This document shows positions 48,997 through 62,215 of a stretch of DNA of 64,000 nucleotides, piece after piece. Below the pieces are notes generated by a model. That model ran no database searches. It was given only the letters and a program-made list of their open reading frames with translations, and had not been told where the DNA came from. Made by a program: the position numbers and the translations under genes. The stretch lies in assembly GCA_021442155.1 (NCBI GenBank), contig CM038215.1, positions 210,918,982-210,982,981 of the forward strand, read 5' to 3'. Position 1 is the first letter of the stretch. The number at the start of each line of letters is the position of its first letter. Source of the DNA: Cymbidium sinense (lineage: Eukaryota > Streptophyta > Magnoliopsida > Asparagales > Orchidaceae).

Positions 48997-51900
48997 TATT
49001 GACCTTATTATTAGGATGAGCTCTCAACCCCTCCATCTTAGACATAGGACTTCTCTTAGACTTTAAAAGTTCTTTAGTCTTAAGACACATCTAGTGATTA
49101 GGTGGACACTTAACCTAGCCCTAAAGACTTAGAAGAGTTAGCCATAGGAATAGGTCATGCCTTAGGGGTGTTAGAAAAATTTGCCTACCCTATAGCTTGA
49201 ACCAAATTCCTTACTTCCTTCCTTCAAGTCTAACTTAAATCAATTCCAACTTAATTGATTTTCTCCAAACTCAAATCAATTCCAAATGATTGAAATGCAT
49301 GATTGAAACAAATGATTGCAAGTTATGATTGAAATTCCCATTTCAAAATATTTCCTAAGTCCTTAGATTCCCTCTCATGTTCTTAGCCTAAATCAAATCT
49401 AAATCAATTCAAATTCAAGGAATTTTCTCACAACCCATTTATATACTCATTTATATTCATATATATAAATGAAATATAAATTTAAATCAATCAAACTAAA
49501 TCCAAAATTCAAATCCAAATAAAAAATCTTTCTTAAGTCACTTTGATTCCCACTTAAGGACTTAGCCTAAATCAAATTCAAATCAGCTCAAATTCATGAA
49601 ATTTTCTCATAACTCATCTATATTTTCATATTCACATATATAAATGAAATATAAATTCAAACAACCAAAACAACTCCAAAAATCAAAGTCAAATTCAATC
49701 AAAATCTAACCTAAGCCTTTCAAGTCAAAATCTTGAACTTAGCCAAATAATATTCAAATCAAGCCAAACTCTTGATTTTTCTTCATGATTCAATCAATCC
49801 TTCAATCATGAATCCAAATATAAACACAAACTTCAATCATCAATCCAAAACTCAATTCAAAAATCAAACCCAAGTCAAGCTCATGTTCACCCTTTTAAAC
49901 TTGAAATTGTCAAATGAATCAAAACCTATTTGACTTCAAACCACTTGCAAATGGATTTATATTTCAATCATAAGTCCATATGTTGGTTCAATCAAACTCA
50001 AATCAATCTTTGACCAAGCCATTTGACCTACTTAGGCTCACTTGATCAAAAGTGACCTAAAGTACCCCTTATGAGCCAAGTTCTAATCCTAACCAAATTT
50101 GTTTGAACTAAGCCCACCTACGCCTCTCATCATGATCAACAATCTTCATGAGATTATCAATCACTCAAATTTGGTCAAACCCGATCAAACCTAAGGGTTG
50201 ATCAAGTCAACACTTAGCCAAAATGAAATCCAACATAGCCAAAATCCACCATAGGCAAAATTGATTGAAACCATTGATCAAAACTCATTCATGACCAATG
50301 TTTGAACTTGACCAACTCAACATTTGAGCCTAACCTAGCCCAATTGGCCTTAAACCCAACTTGACCTAAAAGATCATATTGAGTCAAAATTAAATTAAAC
50401 CAAAATTGATTAGAAACAAAGATACCAATCCATTTCATATGACCAATGAAACCTAAGACAACCCATGACCTAACTAAATAGGGTCAAATCAAATTGGTCA
50501 ACTTGACCCATTTGACCTAAATGAAATCAAATGAACCAAATTCAAATCTAAACCAAATTGAACCAAACCAAAGATACCAAAACATTTCAAATGTTCATAT
50601 GAACTTGACCCAACTCTTGGTTTGACCCAATTTGACCAATTGGTCAACTTGAACCAATTTGACCCATTTTAACCTAAATGGGTCAACATGAGCCAAATCA
50701 TATCAAATCAACTCCAAATCCATTGAAACTTGGCCCAACCCATTTTTCAATCCTACCAAACATATTAAAATTAAAAACCAAGCCAAATGACCATGTTACC
50801 CCTAGGCCATAGGGTAAAATTTGGCCAAATTCACTTGGAATTTGGTGAAATCCTCTTCATGATCACTTGACACCCTCTTAGTGGACCAAGTGGACACTAG
50901 TAAGTGTGGTGCACCTAACCCAATGGGTTTGGGTCATCCCAACCCACCCTAAGGCTAAAACTGACCACCTCACTTGAGATTAAGCACATGGAATTCCTCC
51001 TCCATTTGAATTAAGTACATGGGAGCTTCACCGCTCTACTCCTATGGCCAAACTGAATGCAAGGACACTCCTAACAGCCTAACAAACCCATGGAATGAGG
51101 TCAATTGGATCAAAATGGCAAGATCCTTCTCAATCATCCGATAGTTTTAGGGGGAGATATACTTCCCCTAATTCCATAATTCATCACTCTCCATTTCGAT
51201 TGAGCTTAGGGAAGCCAGAGGAGCCATTTCAAGTCTCCCCAAGATTCTTAGAGTGATTTTGAATTTCCCATTTCTCGATTTTCATAGACTGAAAATAGGG
51301 GAGCTCCACTTGAAATCCATCTCACTCAATACTCCAAGCCAACCTAATTCCTCCTTCGAGCACCCTTAGAGGATCAAATCGAACTCACTCCAAGCTTCAC
51401 ACAAGTTCTTCTAGCAAGAGAGGAGTGCCTTTGACCAATACCGAGCTCAAGCGAAGGTGAACTTGTCCTTTAGGAAGATCCATCCAATTTCAATACTCAA
51501 AACTTCAACACGGCTTCGTGTCCACTAGAAGAAGCTACTTCAAAGGAATCAAGTGCCGGTGATAGCCTCCGGTGAGGTATGCCCTTAAACTGAGCTTAGA
51601 TTAGCCATGGTGTGGAGCTTGTTGAAGTAAATTTCTATCTCATGAGAAGTTAGTCATTAGATGTAATCTCCCTTGCATGGTGATGGTGTAGGTTGAGCTT
51701 GGATTCAATCCAAGCTCAATCAAGCTCAGATCTTCCCCTAGAAGATGGACGGTGGTCATCTCTCATAGAAAAAATTAGGGATGAATCATGGGCCATCCAT
51801 CCACACATTTTGGATGGATGGCCATGATTGAAACACTTAGGATCCATGGATTAATCCTTTAATACCACTGGTTTAATCTTAGCTGTCCGATCCTTGATCG

Positions 51901-54900
51901 GAAGGACAAGGAGAAAGCGCAATGCCACCACTTAAGCAACACTATGATGTGACTAGTTAAATAGCCTCTCCAATCATGCCACATGGAAAGCGCACACTGC
52001 GTCAGCCTCCACATGGCGCCAACGGGATTAGCTATATAATTAGGGGATTAAATTACCTAATTAATCATGAAAACTTCAAATATTTATATCTAAGTGTAAA
52101 AAAATAAAAAAAATCTGAAAAAAACTTCATATGAAAGATAATTGAATGTAGAATATTATAAAATTGATTTTGATGGATTTTGAATAGTATTATTTTCTGA
52201 ATTTAAGTTTTATTTGGAAATGTAATTAGGCTAATTACCCTTTGATTATTCCATTAATTAATCTCAAACTTCTCATGTGTATTTAGTGGGATGACGTTTA
52301 CCTCCCCTAATTTTCTTGGGATTTATTAATGGTTTAATTAGGTAACTGGATTCATTCCTAATTACTCTTAATATAATTAAGCCTAATTGTGTGGTTTAAT
52401 CCCTTGATTGAGTTAATTAAGGTTTTTTTAAATGAATAGGAGGTTTAGGAAATAATTTTGGGATATTTTCCTTAAGCTATTCCTTAAATCCCCTCTTTCT
52501 TCCTCAATTTAAATTCAATTAAGGATTTGTCCACTAATTACCTACCTAATTAATTTGATAAAATTCTAAAACCTTCTAGAATCTAACTAATTCACTTTGG
52601 GTAGATGCTTAGGTGTTCAATAACTTAAGTTCATTAAGGAAATCAAAATCCAACTCACATATGTGAGAAGGGTTTTGAAAGTACTTAAATTAAACCCTTT
52701 AGCTTAATTAATCATTAATCATGAGCCAATTGCATTATGCCTCTTTCTTTCATAGGTGCATTGCTGATTTATATTCCTTGTGTGATTTTATGTCATATCA
52801 TTGGCTCATAATTATTTGATTAAATATATTAAGGTGGTATAGGTAAGGGGCAATTAACACACTTAATTCATGCCTTAACCTAATCAATATATAAAAAATC
52901 ATCTAAAGATTAAACTAAAATGACATACACATGGGGGAAATGGGTTAGGACCAACAATCATTCTTTCACATCTGCTAATTCAAACATAAAGCAAATTCAA
53001 AATAAAGTCACATTAAATAAGCTTTGATTCACTTTAAACTTTCTTATTTCAGAGGATTGCCTTTAGAATTAATTAGGGTGAATGAATTTATATTGCTTTC
53101 ATCACTTTATTTTTTTTCCTAGCATGTTAAATGTGTATGTCATATGAAATTCATGCATTCATATCTTATAAAAATCAAAATTAAAATAAAATATTTTCTT
53201 TATGTCAAATTGCATGTTTTGGCTAAAGTAGAAATATGAATGACTATTATCACTATTAAATTCAAAAATATTTTCAAAAACTTATAAATCAAATATCAAA
53301 ACTGAAAGGTATGCTACTTATAATTTATTTATAAGCTTGCATGCGAATATAAAAAATATGTCTTATGTTTACTTCCTTTCTTTCCTCTTAACATGGATTT
53401 GAATAAGATTTGCAAAGTGTATAGTTCTTTTAAAAGAACATAACACTTATTTAAAATCTATTCTTATCCTCTTCCATGCTATAACTTAAGAAGGATCTTT
53501 ACATTTACATACATAAATTGCATAAACAAACCAAAAATTAAATAAACATAAACTTTGCATCTTTGTTTTTCCATTTATCTCTTCTTTACATGCATATGTA
53601 TTTAAGGAAAGTGGTATATTAGTCCGACAATCCTGTGGTTAGAGGTTTTAAGTAGCCCTAAGTAGGTCTTGTACACCCTGGTGCTAACAATGCATCACTT
53701 ACTTATGCCTTTCATACATACACATGTGCATATGAATAAAGGATAAAAGAATGCCCCTTTTCTCTTAATGAAAATCATGCATCATAAAGCATCCAAAATT
53801 TCTTAAGTAACATTTCTTAGCATTCATCATAAAGCATGCTAAATATTTCCATTTGTATGTATAGATATGCTTATGATTCATTAATATGCATGTTATACAT
53901 GTTGGGAAAGAAATGAAGTGATGTGTGTTTTGTGACATAAGTTCACCCTACTTAATCTTAAAATGCTTTTCTTTTTGAATAGGTTTATTTAGGGAAAATA
54001 TACACTTAGGATTAATTAAAATGCATAATAAAACATTCACTAAATAAAATTAAACATGAACCTACTTTAGACATTACTTTAGGTAGGGAAGGAAAGAGAA
54101 GTTCTCCTCTGTTTTCCCTCTCTTTACAACTTAGTAATTAATTATAGGATTCACTCAAACCTAAACAAAATACAAAATAAAATTAACCCCAAAGAAACTA
54201 AATAACTTAAATTGAAACCATCCTCTAAGTTGAACATTTTCATACTTAAAAAATCTAAACCTTAAACCCATAGTTAAGCAAACCACACAAACCTTTTAAA
54301 GCACTCACAATAGACAAAGTCACTATTTCTAGCTTAGGTTAGGGCGGTGCATGGTTTGATGCTTTGCTTATTTTTTTGATGTATTATTTCTAATTTGGAT
54401 GTTAGGGTGTATGCGTGTAGAATGAATAGCAGGAAAATTTAGTCTAATTATTGTCTTCTACAGGGGATTGTACTTAAGGGGCATTGTAATAAAAATATAA
54501 ATGCTTTTGTTTTGCAAGTTCTTATACCTCTAAGCATAATCTAATAGACTAAGTGGACTTGGTTACCCCTGTGTGGGGTGCTAAGTCCAATATACATGCT
54601 TGGGAATTTGTATGGTTTGTTTAGCTAATCTCTATTTTGTAGGTGTTAGTTAGATTTACTTTTCCTTTTCATGTACTTTTGTAATTAGTATTTTGGAATG
54701 ATTGTTATGGGGGATTAGGATGAATATTGGTCATAAGATTTCATCTTATGTACCATGTGAAGCCTTTGGAGCAACCAAATTCCAACCATCCAAAAGAAGG
54801 AACTAAAAGAAGAAAGAAGAAAGAAGAAGATAATAAAGAAGAAAAGCAGAAATGAAGACCCCCATAACATGAATTCCTTACTTAATTTTAATTAATTCAT

Positions 54901-56481
54901 TTGTAATCTAGGTTATATAAGGGTAGAGCTTGGCTACCTAATTTTTTTTTTGGATTTGTGTAGTGGTGCCAGACCACAAATGGCATTTTATTCTTTTATG
55001 TTAGCTTTATAAAAAGTTTTATGTTTTGTTTAGCTTGTGCATTAAGATGGCATTATTTTCCTAGTTTCTTTCTTGCTTTGATGTATGGCCTGGATGATGA
55101 TTAGGCTCTTAGGAAAAAAATAAATATTCTACTAAATTAAATAACTCAAAATTATAAATAAATAACTCATAACCTCACCTAAGGCCTAAGTTAAAATCAA
55201 GATAAAAGAATTGGCAACCCCTTAGCTAGATGTGCACTTTCTTTTCTAACATCATGCATAAAAGTATATTGTTTCACTCTTGATTGGAGGGCTTCCACCT
55301 TTGAAAGAGAGCTTGGCTTTACCTGTGAGAGCCATGGTAGAAACACACCTCCTTATCTCGCTGATTTTTCTCCCATAATCTTATTTCTCATGCATTAGGT
55401 ATATGAGTCCTATAGCCCGAGTCAAATGATTGTCCAAATTAAAAGTAAAACATGTGAAAATTTTGCATTAGATTTAAGTCATTTGAAGCATGTCCTTACA
55501 TGATCTAGTATCTTAGGGAGTGTGTTTAAGGACTTAGTCTCTTTCTAAATAAATAACAACCTTGCTATCTTGCATAAACATATGGCTTGCCTACATATTT
55601 TAAAATCGTAGGAGTTAGTTGGTGGCCACCCCCAGACAGTTGTAAGTCTAACAGTTAAGTGGTTTATCCTCTGTTGTGGAGGTAAATCAAATACCCATTT
55701 TCTCCTTAGATTTAGGTTCTGCTTTTGGCCCTCGCCAAAGCTCCCTATATTTAGGTTCTGAGGTTGCTTCTCTCCTTTGCGGGCTATAAGAATAAATCCT
55801 TACCTCTTAGGCATTTTCATAGCCTTGTACTATGAAATTATAAGCCCTAACATTCTAATAAAAACTTAACTCAAACACATTAATTTAACTTCAAAAATGT
55901 AAAGCCCAATTATAGGGTAGTTTGGGATGCTTACTAGGCTTCTTAGTATCTTAAGAATCCCCTACTTTATTTCATTTGGCTTTGATAAGAACTCCCTCCT
56001 GTTGATCAATCCCACTTGACTTTCTAAAAATAAACCAATCGATTGATAGTCCTACCCTTTTCAAAATCTTTGGAGACAATGATCATTTACCTTAATCGAG
56101 AGTATTCCTAAGGATTCCCATTCTTTAAGATGTAATTAACTATGGGAGCTTGCCCCTTTAGAGAACTTAACAAAGTTAGTTTAAAATAAATCCTATTTTA
56201 CTTTTCTATGTAAAGTAGGAGAAGAATTTCTTGTACATATGCAGACCCATTATCCTTAGGAGTCCTTATTTAGGTGATTAGATCCATTGTAGGGTGGTGA
56301 CTTTTATCTTTTAAGTTAGTACACCTCTCCTCAATGTCGCACCCAATCACCCTAATAAGAACATCTGCAAATCTACGTGATGTCCAAAATGCATAAGAGT
56401 ATATTTCTATTTTTATTTTATCCATATAGATTGAAGATGGAAGTATACACTTAACAAGAGAAATTGAATTTTTTCACCACA
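48997..56481 (+). mobile_element. Solo LTR copy E (7.5 kb) nested in the right-hand gypsy element
   Basis: It starts TATTGACCTT (the family's TG mutated to TA), ends TTTTCACCACA at 56481, and is flanked by exact AGAGC duplications at 48992-48996 and 56482-56486. Sequence on both sides belongs to the same element leader/gag region, so this is a complete solo LTR inserted there. All LTR landmarks are present: the TTGAC array at 49900-50700, an inverted repeat at 51150-51168, a (degraded) CTGGACAACCC block near 53620, a purine tract near 54795-54855 and a hairpin at 54921-54939. By eye it is most similar to copy C. It carries no coding sequence. Confidence 0.92.
54921..54939 (+). repeat. Conserved LTR hairpin (copy E)
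   Basis: GGGTAGAGCTTGGCTACCT; the last stem base is mutated. Confidence 0.55.
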
Positions 56482-58500
56482 AGAGCTGATCATTCTGACC
56501 GCTTTGTACTTATAGGTACAACTACTCGTATGAGGAGATGCCTTGTGGAGAGGCAGCTGGTATCACCCACATTACACCGCTCCACTTGCTGTCCACCTTC
56601 ACAGTTCCACCATCTATGTCCCCAAAGTTTGACAAGCAATCAAGAGAGAGCCTCCCTTGGTGATCACATGGCAGATCCCACCCATCTACTCCACTGCTGA
56701 GGTGAGGTGAGCTCCACCTTCCATCCCAACATAAGGAGTGGCACCTAGTTCGCCCACCACCCCAGCTGGAGGAGAAGAAGAGAGGGGATATCTACATCAT
56801 CCTCATGGTAGTTGAGTTAGAGAGAGTACCCATTAGTGTAGTATTCGAGCATGCTTCTACATAGCTTAGTAGTCATCAAAATCACTTATGTTCTAGTAGA
56901 AAGGGGTCAAAGTAGATGACCGCTTGGATGACATTATGGAGGACTATCATGCTTTGGTGGGCAGATAATTGGGGATGATCAGTCTGACTAGGAGGAGGGT
57001 AGACTAGAGTTTAATGCAAATGAAGATGACATGTTATATTACCTAGAAGAAGTTCACATGGTTGATACCCAAGGATCTCAGATGGAGCATAACAAGGAAG
57101 GTATCAGAAGCTGAGGAAGGTGAGGCATCACTCAACTCAATGCCTCCTCCAATAAATCAAGTGATGATGACACAGGATGGAGGGGAGGGAGTTGATGGTA
57201 ATAGTTATAGCCATGCATGCCAAACCTTCCCCAGGAGTCACATGAGCTAGTTCATACCTTAGATCTTCCCAAGTGCTCTCCCATGGACTATGACACTAAT
57301 AGCTTGCATAAGATGGTCACCGATAGCACCTCCATGCATGAAAAGAACATAAAGCAAATGATAGAGCACCAAGTGAATGAAGCATTGGTGCAAGCTTGGG
57401 GGAGCTCATTCATTCCAAAGGGTATACCCTATCCAAAGGAATTTGATGTAGTTCAATACCCTAAGGGTTTTTTTGCCACAATCCTTCAAGATCTTTAATG
57501 GTCGTGGTAACCCAAGGCAGTATATAGCACACTTTTGAGCTAGTTATTGTAACGTTGGTGGCAGTGAGACACTTCTTTTTCGGTCATTACTAGTAGCTTA
57601 TTATGGGTAGAATTTGATTGGTATGCCAAACTACCCAATGGTTTGATGAAGACCTTTGTAGAGTTAGAGTATCTCTTCATCAAGATATTTGTAGGAGCTC
57701 AGCAAAGGGTAACTGTAGGGGACATCATTGTAGAAAGCAAAAGAAAAATGAGTTCTTTGTTGATTATTTTCATAGATAGCGCAACCTGGGTATGAAATAT
57801 GAACCACAGTTGTAAGAACAATATGCCATTGAGATTCTACTTAAGAATATCCATGGCTCGATTACCTTCATTCTTAAGGGATTCACCATAAAAGACATTT
57901 AAGAAACTAATCAGCAAGGTGGTTAACCTACAAGAGGAAGCCAAATTGTTACCCTTTCTAGACCAATCATCTAAGCCAAAGCCTCAGAACATCTTTGAAA
58001 AGAAGCATGAAATTATAGTGACAGTCAATAAGGGGAGGCAACCATCAAGGGTTTAGTTTGAGAGGCCCAAATTTTAGTAGCATCTACTACCATCTCCTCT
58101 TCCAATACCACAACCGCAATAACCACCACCACCGCCATAGTCAAGAAGTAAGTATCCACCGCCAGTACTTTCACTACCTTGTTGAAAGATTAAACAAGCC
58201 ATATTCTTTCAAGAGGGAGGTAGTCAAGAAGATCGTCAAGAGTCTCTTGAAGAAGTCTGATTTTCAACTAGCTCATGAGGAAGTGGGCGTGAGTGATGAT
58301 CCTAACTACTACCCCTAGCATGTTAGGCCACATGTAGAGGGATTACCTTACCTTTGATTGGCTTGAGCATAGCTACAAGTCAGGAGCTATAGTTATCATT
58401 AAGGAATACTTAGTAGAACAACCATCTAGTTCCATTAGAATAATCATTAGGGATACCTCTAGTCCTCTTAAGATAAAAGAAGGTGGGATATTTTTTTATC
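56482..58500 (+). pseudogene. Gag of the Tat-type Ty3/gypsy element
   Basis: Gag forms the virus-like particle of the retrotransposon. After a weak N-terminal region (56482-57200), 57217-57498 is open. It includes NIKQMIEHQVNEAL and PYPKEFDVVQYPKGF, the usual lead-in to the Retrotrans_gag core. The core follows in broken frames at about 57495-57960: FNGRGNPRQYIAHF, then SMARLPSFLR- and KLISKVVNLQEEAKL-like segments. Near 58190-58315 is KPYSFKREVVKKIVKSLLKKSDFQL followed by VSDDPNYYP, the C-terminal gag/zinc-knuckle lead of Tat/Athila-type elements. About 58345-58440 gives TFDWLEHSYKSGAIVIIKEYLVEQP. At least four frame changes and several stops make it non-functional. It lies directly after the nested LTR E. 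Confidence 0.85.
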
Positions 58501-58869
58501 CCAAACATCTAAGAAAATAATTTTTGAAATCAAGAAACTTTCTCTGCAGGTGCCTAAATCAGCTCAAACCTCCAACACTAAGGAAGGTTTGCTACTTGTG
58601 AGGGATAACTCGGGGAGGGTGGAAGCCTAGCAGCAGTAGCATACACTTGCCCAAGATAGATCTGTAGCACAATTATTGTTCGAGTCTAGCACTCCTTCCA
58701 ACGTTGTAGCTACTACCACCTTTACCAACTCCTCCACCTCTAGCACGAGCATTGTATCAGTGGATGAGGGCACCAAACCTCTTGTCCCACTTACTTTACT
58801 TGATTTTTTTACTATGTACTGCCCCTAAAATTAAAGAAATCAATGAAAAAATCTAATTCCACTTACATC

Positions 58870-59880
58870 TTTTCTACTTTTGATGTTCTTGTCAATTTTA
58901 TTCAAATTGAAAGCTCTCTAAATCAAAATAATAATAATTAATTCAATCGATTAAAATGGACTTCCCTTTTTGAATTATCAAGGTTCACCTTTTGAGATTG
59001 ATTTGTGGTCATCCGACTTTGATGATCTTTTAAGATAAGCTGAAGGTATACCAGATGAGCAGGTAGAACTTACCACAAACCCATCATTCCTTGAAGTCAT
59101 AAAAGTCAACATAAGAAGTGGAAAAGTTCTACCTCTATGGTAGCAACTCAGGATAAGGGTAAACATGTCATTGGTTCAAGTGAGCAGATAGCCCCTCCAC
59201 AAGATGCTCCACCTATGGAAATGCTTGTGGAGGACCAGTTCAAAGTTGATTATAATGTTCTTACTCATCTAAGAAAGTTGACAGCTAAGTTAAGCATATA
59301 TGATGCCTTCGCCTTATCCAAAGAGATGAGGGGATCTCTAATCAAAGTCTAACTTGATCTAGAGATATGCTTAGCTCAGTTGACTGCTACTGAAGAGGAA
59401 ACATGCTATTCAAAGGAGATCTTAGGAGTTATATTCAACGATAAGAATGATCGAACACAATTATCCCCATTACATTAATGTTGGTAGATTAAAGCTATCG
59501 AGTTTTTTGGTTGACCATCATATATGAGTTTAATAACCTTGCCTACTTGAGGATTTAACATTACTAAACTATCAAGAGGATGATGTTGAAAGGATTTCAA
59601 TGAAAAGAGCCTTAGGCTCCATAATGTTTCCCTTAGAGATAAATGATTGGAAGACTGAAGCTAAGTTTTATATAATTAATTGAATATATCTATCAATGCT
59701 TTTCTTGGGAGACTGTGGATAAATTGGAACAACATGGTTCCATCCTCTTTACATCTGTGCATCAAGTTCCTAAGAGGTGGAATTGAGTATTGTGTCAAAG
59801 GAGATCTCAAGCCCTTTGTAGTTCATGAGGTCTGGATATATGAGGACACAGCCTACTGCCTCACTGAGAAACAAAAAGTC
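58870..59880 (+). pseudogene. Aspartic protease region of the Tat-type element
   Basis: The protease matures the Gag-Pol polyprotein. About 59230-59350 gives DYNVLTHLRKLTAKLSIYDAFALSKEM, the helix before the plant gypsy protease. Near 59490-59512 the expected LVD(S/P)GSS catalytic loop reads LVDHHI and then a stop, so the D-S/T-G triad is destroyed. About 59600-59880 gives RALGSIMFPLEINDW-KTEAKFYI (frame-shifted), then AFLGRLWINWNNMVPSSLH, the family's LLGRPWIH--- motif. The coding frame ends in a long lysine-rich artefactual stretch at 59915-59988. It is dead, but its order after gag and before RT is canonical. Confidence 0.8.
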
Positions 59881-59988
59881 TATTCTCATAAATTTAGTCA
59901 AAATGTCAATGTGATAGAAAAAGAAAAGAAAAAAATAAAAAGAAAAAAAAGCAACAAAAAAAAGAAAAGAAAATGGAAAGAAAAATAG

Positions 59989-60911
59989 ACCTTAGGGAGG
60001 AAGTGGAGCCTGAGATTAGATTCCACCCTCAGTTTATTATTCCATTCAAACAAGTGGGGAGGATGACCCAACCTCCACTAGGATGAGGAAGAGGCAAGTC
60101 CAGAGGGAGTCCTTGAGGTGGAAGGCCTCCATACTTACCACCCACCATGAGATTCATCCCAGCTTCTAGGAGTACACCTGCTATCCTCATAGACTTATAA
60201 TCTAGTTTAGATGATGAGTCTTATGTGGTTAGCACACCGGCCAGCTCTTCTCCATAGCATATCTTATTGGAGGTGACACTCAAGCCAGACAGTGATAAAT
60301 ATCAGATTCATAAGCAAAGTATAAGTATACCCATGTCCTCATTATGTGAAACTGTTAGGCATCAGTTGGGAACCTTAACTCTAACCTCACTTTTCTCACA
60401 AAAACTTGAGGGTTTGGTAGTTAAGGAGGTCCCCAAAATATGTGCAGTTATGAAGATTCAGAGGTTCTATTCTAGAACATCATTCTCAAGTCAAGAAATT
60501 GATGTGGAACTTGAGGATGATTCATATAAAGAATTAATAGAATTACCTTTTGATTGGTACTTTCCTTGTGTTCATAACTTAGCAAAGAAAGGTTTAATTC
60601 CACATACATGGTCTAAGCACAAGTCAGATTTCTTCAAAAGGCTATGGAACAATAAATGCAAAAGCTCACAATCAAGACTAGGACTAGGCTTTAATACAAT
60701 AAGCCTAGTTGATGATGATGATTACTACTTAGTCATCACCAATAATTTGAAATCTAATAGGTTCTATTTAAATCACATTAACTCATATGAGGAGGTGTGC
60801 TTAGAAACTTCAGATGATCTAGATGATTCCAAGTCAAAGATGCACCTCCAAAATTCGAAGAAGAAATCAAGTCAACCATTGATGAGCTCAAAGAAATTAA
60901 CTTGGAACTAA
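59989..60911 (+). pseudogene. Protease-RT linker with G-patch-like segment
   Basis: The longest open frame of the element, 60267-60911 (214 residues), lies between protease and RT. Around residues 103-147 it reads HNLAKKGLIPHTWSKHKS...SQSRLGLGFN. This keeps the spacing of the G-patch (KMG-xPG-GLGKxxxG...RxGLGF) that Tat-type polyproteins carry here, but most glycines are replaced. The C-terminal part (DDSKSKMHLQNSKKK) is acidic/basic low complexity leading into RT. Its openness is probably chance survival: there are stops on both sides. The G-patch reading is an inference from pattern and position. Confidence 0.6.
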
Positions 60912-61640
60912 GACAACCCATGTACATACATGTTTCTTATTAAAAACTAAATGACTTAGTTAGGCTACTCACTAAGTTTAAGGACTACTTTGCATGGAGT
61001 TATGAAGAGATGCCTGGATTGGCTCCTAATGTAGCGGTCCATAAGCTAGCAATATAGCCTGATGATAACCTTATCAAGCAAGCTCCTAAACGCATGCGAT
61101 TAGATATTGAAAAATATATCATTTCTTAAGTTAAGAAATTGATCAATGTTGGTTTCATCTGGCAGAAAAAATATGCCACTTGGTTGGCTAGCGTCATCTA
61201 GTTAAGAAGAAGAATGGCCAAATTTGCATATGTGTCGATTTTAGAGATCTTAATAAAGGATGTCAAAAAGATGAATTTTCACTACCAATACTAGAATTGA
61301 TGGTGGATATTGTCTTACCTCATGTAGTCTTCTCTTTCATGGATGGTTCATCTAGATATAACCAAATAAAGATGACACCTAAAGATGAAAGAAACACTAC
61401 TTTTAGAGCTCTGATCGGAATATATTGCTATAAGGTCATGTCATTACATTCCAAAAGACCATCTCTTTGACTTTGAGTAATTTTTGAATAATTAAGATAA
61501 TATAACCTCAAAATGAACCCTTTGAAGTGTGCATTTGGAGTAGCTTCAAGAAAGTTTCTTGGGTTCATTGTCTGACACGGTGAAATCAAAATTGACCCGT
61601 AGAAGATTAAAGTGATATTAGAAATGCCACCTCCTAAAAG
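60912..61640 (+). pseudogene. Reverse transcriptase of the Tat-type element, catalytic segment deleted
   Basis: RT copies the element RNA into DNA. The frame reads LLTKFKDYFAWSYEEMPGL, VAVHKLAI, KQAPKRMRLDIEKYI, KLINVGFIWQKKYATWLA, a degenerate VDFRDLNK block (VSILEILIKD), FSFMDGSS (frame-shifted), and YCYKVM at about 61420-61440. At this point the family should have MPFGLKNAGATYQ... and YVDD. Instead it jumps to SKRPSL and on to YNLKMNPLKCAFGVASRKFLGF. About 50 codons, including the YVDD active site, are missing. Several stops and frameshifts add to this. It is certainly inactive. Confidence 0.85.
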
Positions 61641-62215
61641 TTTAACCAAACTCAGATCATTCCAAGGGAGGTTGGCATATCTAAGATGCTTTATATCCAG
61701 CTTATCAGGTAGATGTCAATCATTTTCAGCACTGGTCAAAAAGGATGACAAGTCCAAGTGGGATGACCAATGCCAGTATGCCTTCGAGAACAAGCGGATC
61801 ACGATGCCTCTTAGCTCCCTATCCCGGCAAGTTGCTCATACTCTACTTTGCATTAGACAATTCTTTAGCGGCAGCTTGAGCCAAGAGATGGAGAACATTT
61901 CTATCTCGGTATCATCTAATGCCTACTGAAGCAAACCATCCACCCATTAAGAACCATTGCCTAGCTTTAATCTTTGTATCCTAAAAGCTATGACATTATA
62001 TAATTTATCATAAAGTAAACTTGATTTTTAGAATCAATTCACTACAATATCTCATGACACGGTTGACGCTATCCAGACGGTTGGTGTGATGGTCAATGAT
62101 TTTATTGTAGTTTGATATCACTATCATACCCCTCCGTGCAGTGAAAGGATAAGCACTCACAGATTTTATAGTAGCACACTGACTTCCTACTGACTCTCTG
62201 CATAGTGATGATCTC
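61641..62215 (+). pseudogene. RT thumb/first RNase H (gypsy-type) remnant
   Basis: From about 61612 an open frame gives EMPPPKSLTKLRSFQGRLAY and SSLSGRCQSFSALVKK, the RT connection segment, then WDDQCQYAF. A shifted frame then gives LLILYFALDNSLAAA, HLMPTEANHPPIKNHCLALIF and SLQYLMTRLTLSRRLVWWSM. This is the degraded gypsy-type RNase H and its C-terminus. It ends with AVKG-ALTDFIVAH at about 62135-62175, leading to the second RNase H. Frames switch at least three times. Confidence 0.75.

Noticed and set aside
21116..56481. The repeated 7.5-kb units as segmental duplications of a gene-bearing locus
   Set aside because: Exact 5-bp target duplications, TG/CA ends and different flanks show separate LTR insertions; no gene lies within.
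59915..59988. Lysine-rich tail (KEKKKIKRKK...) as a nuclear localisation signal
   Set aside because: It is an A-rich purine run within a broken protease pseudogene, not part of any working protein.
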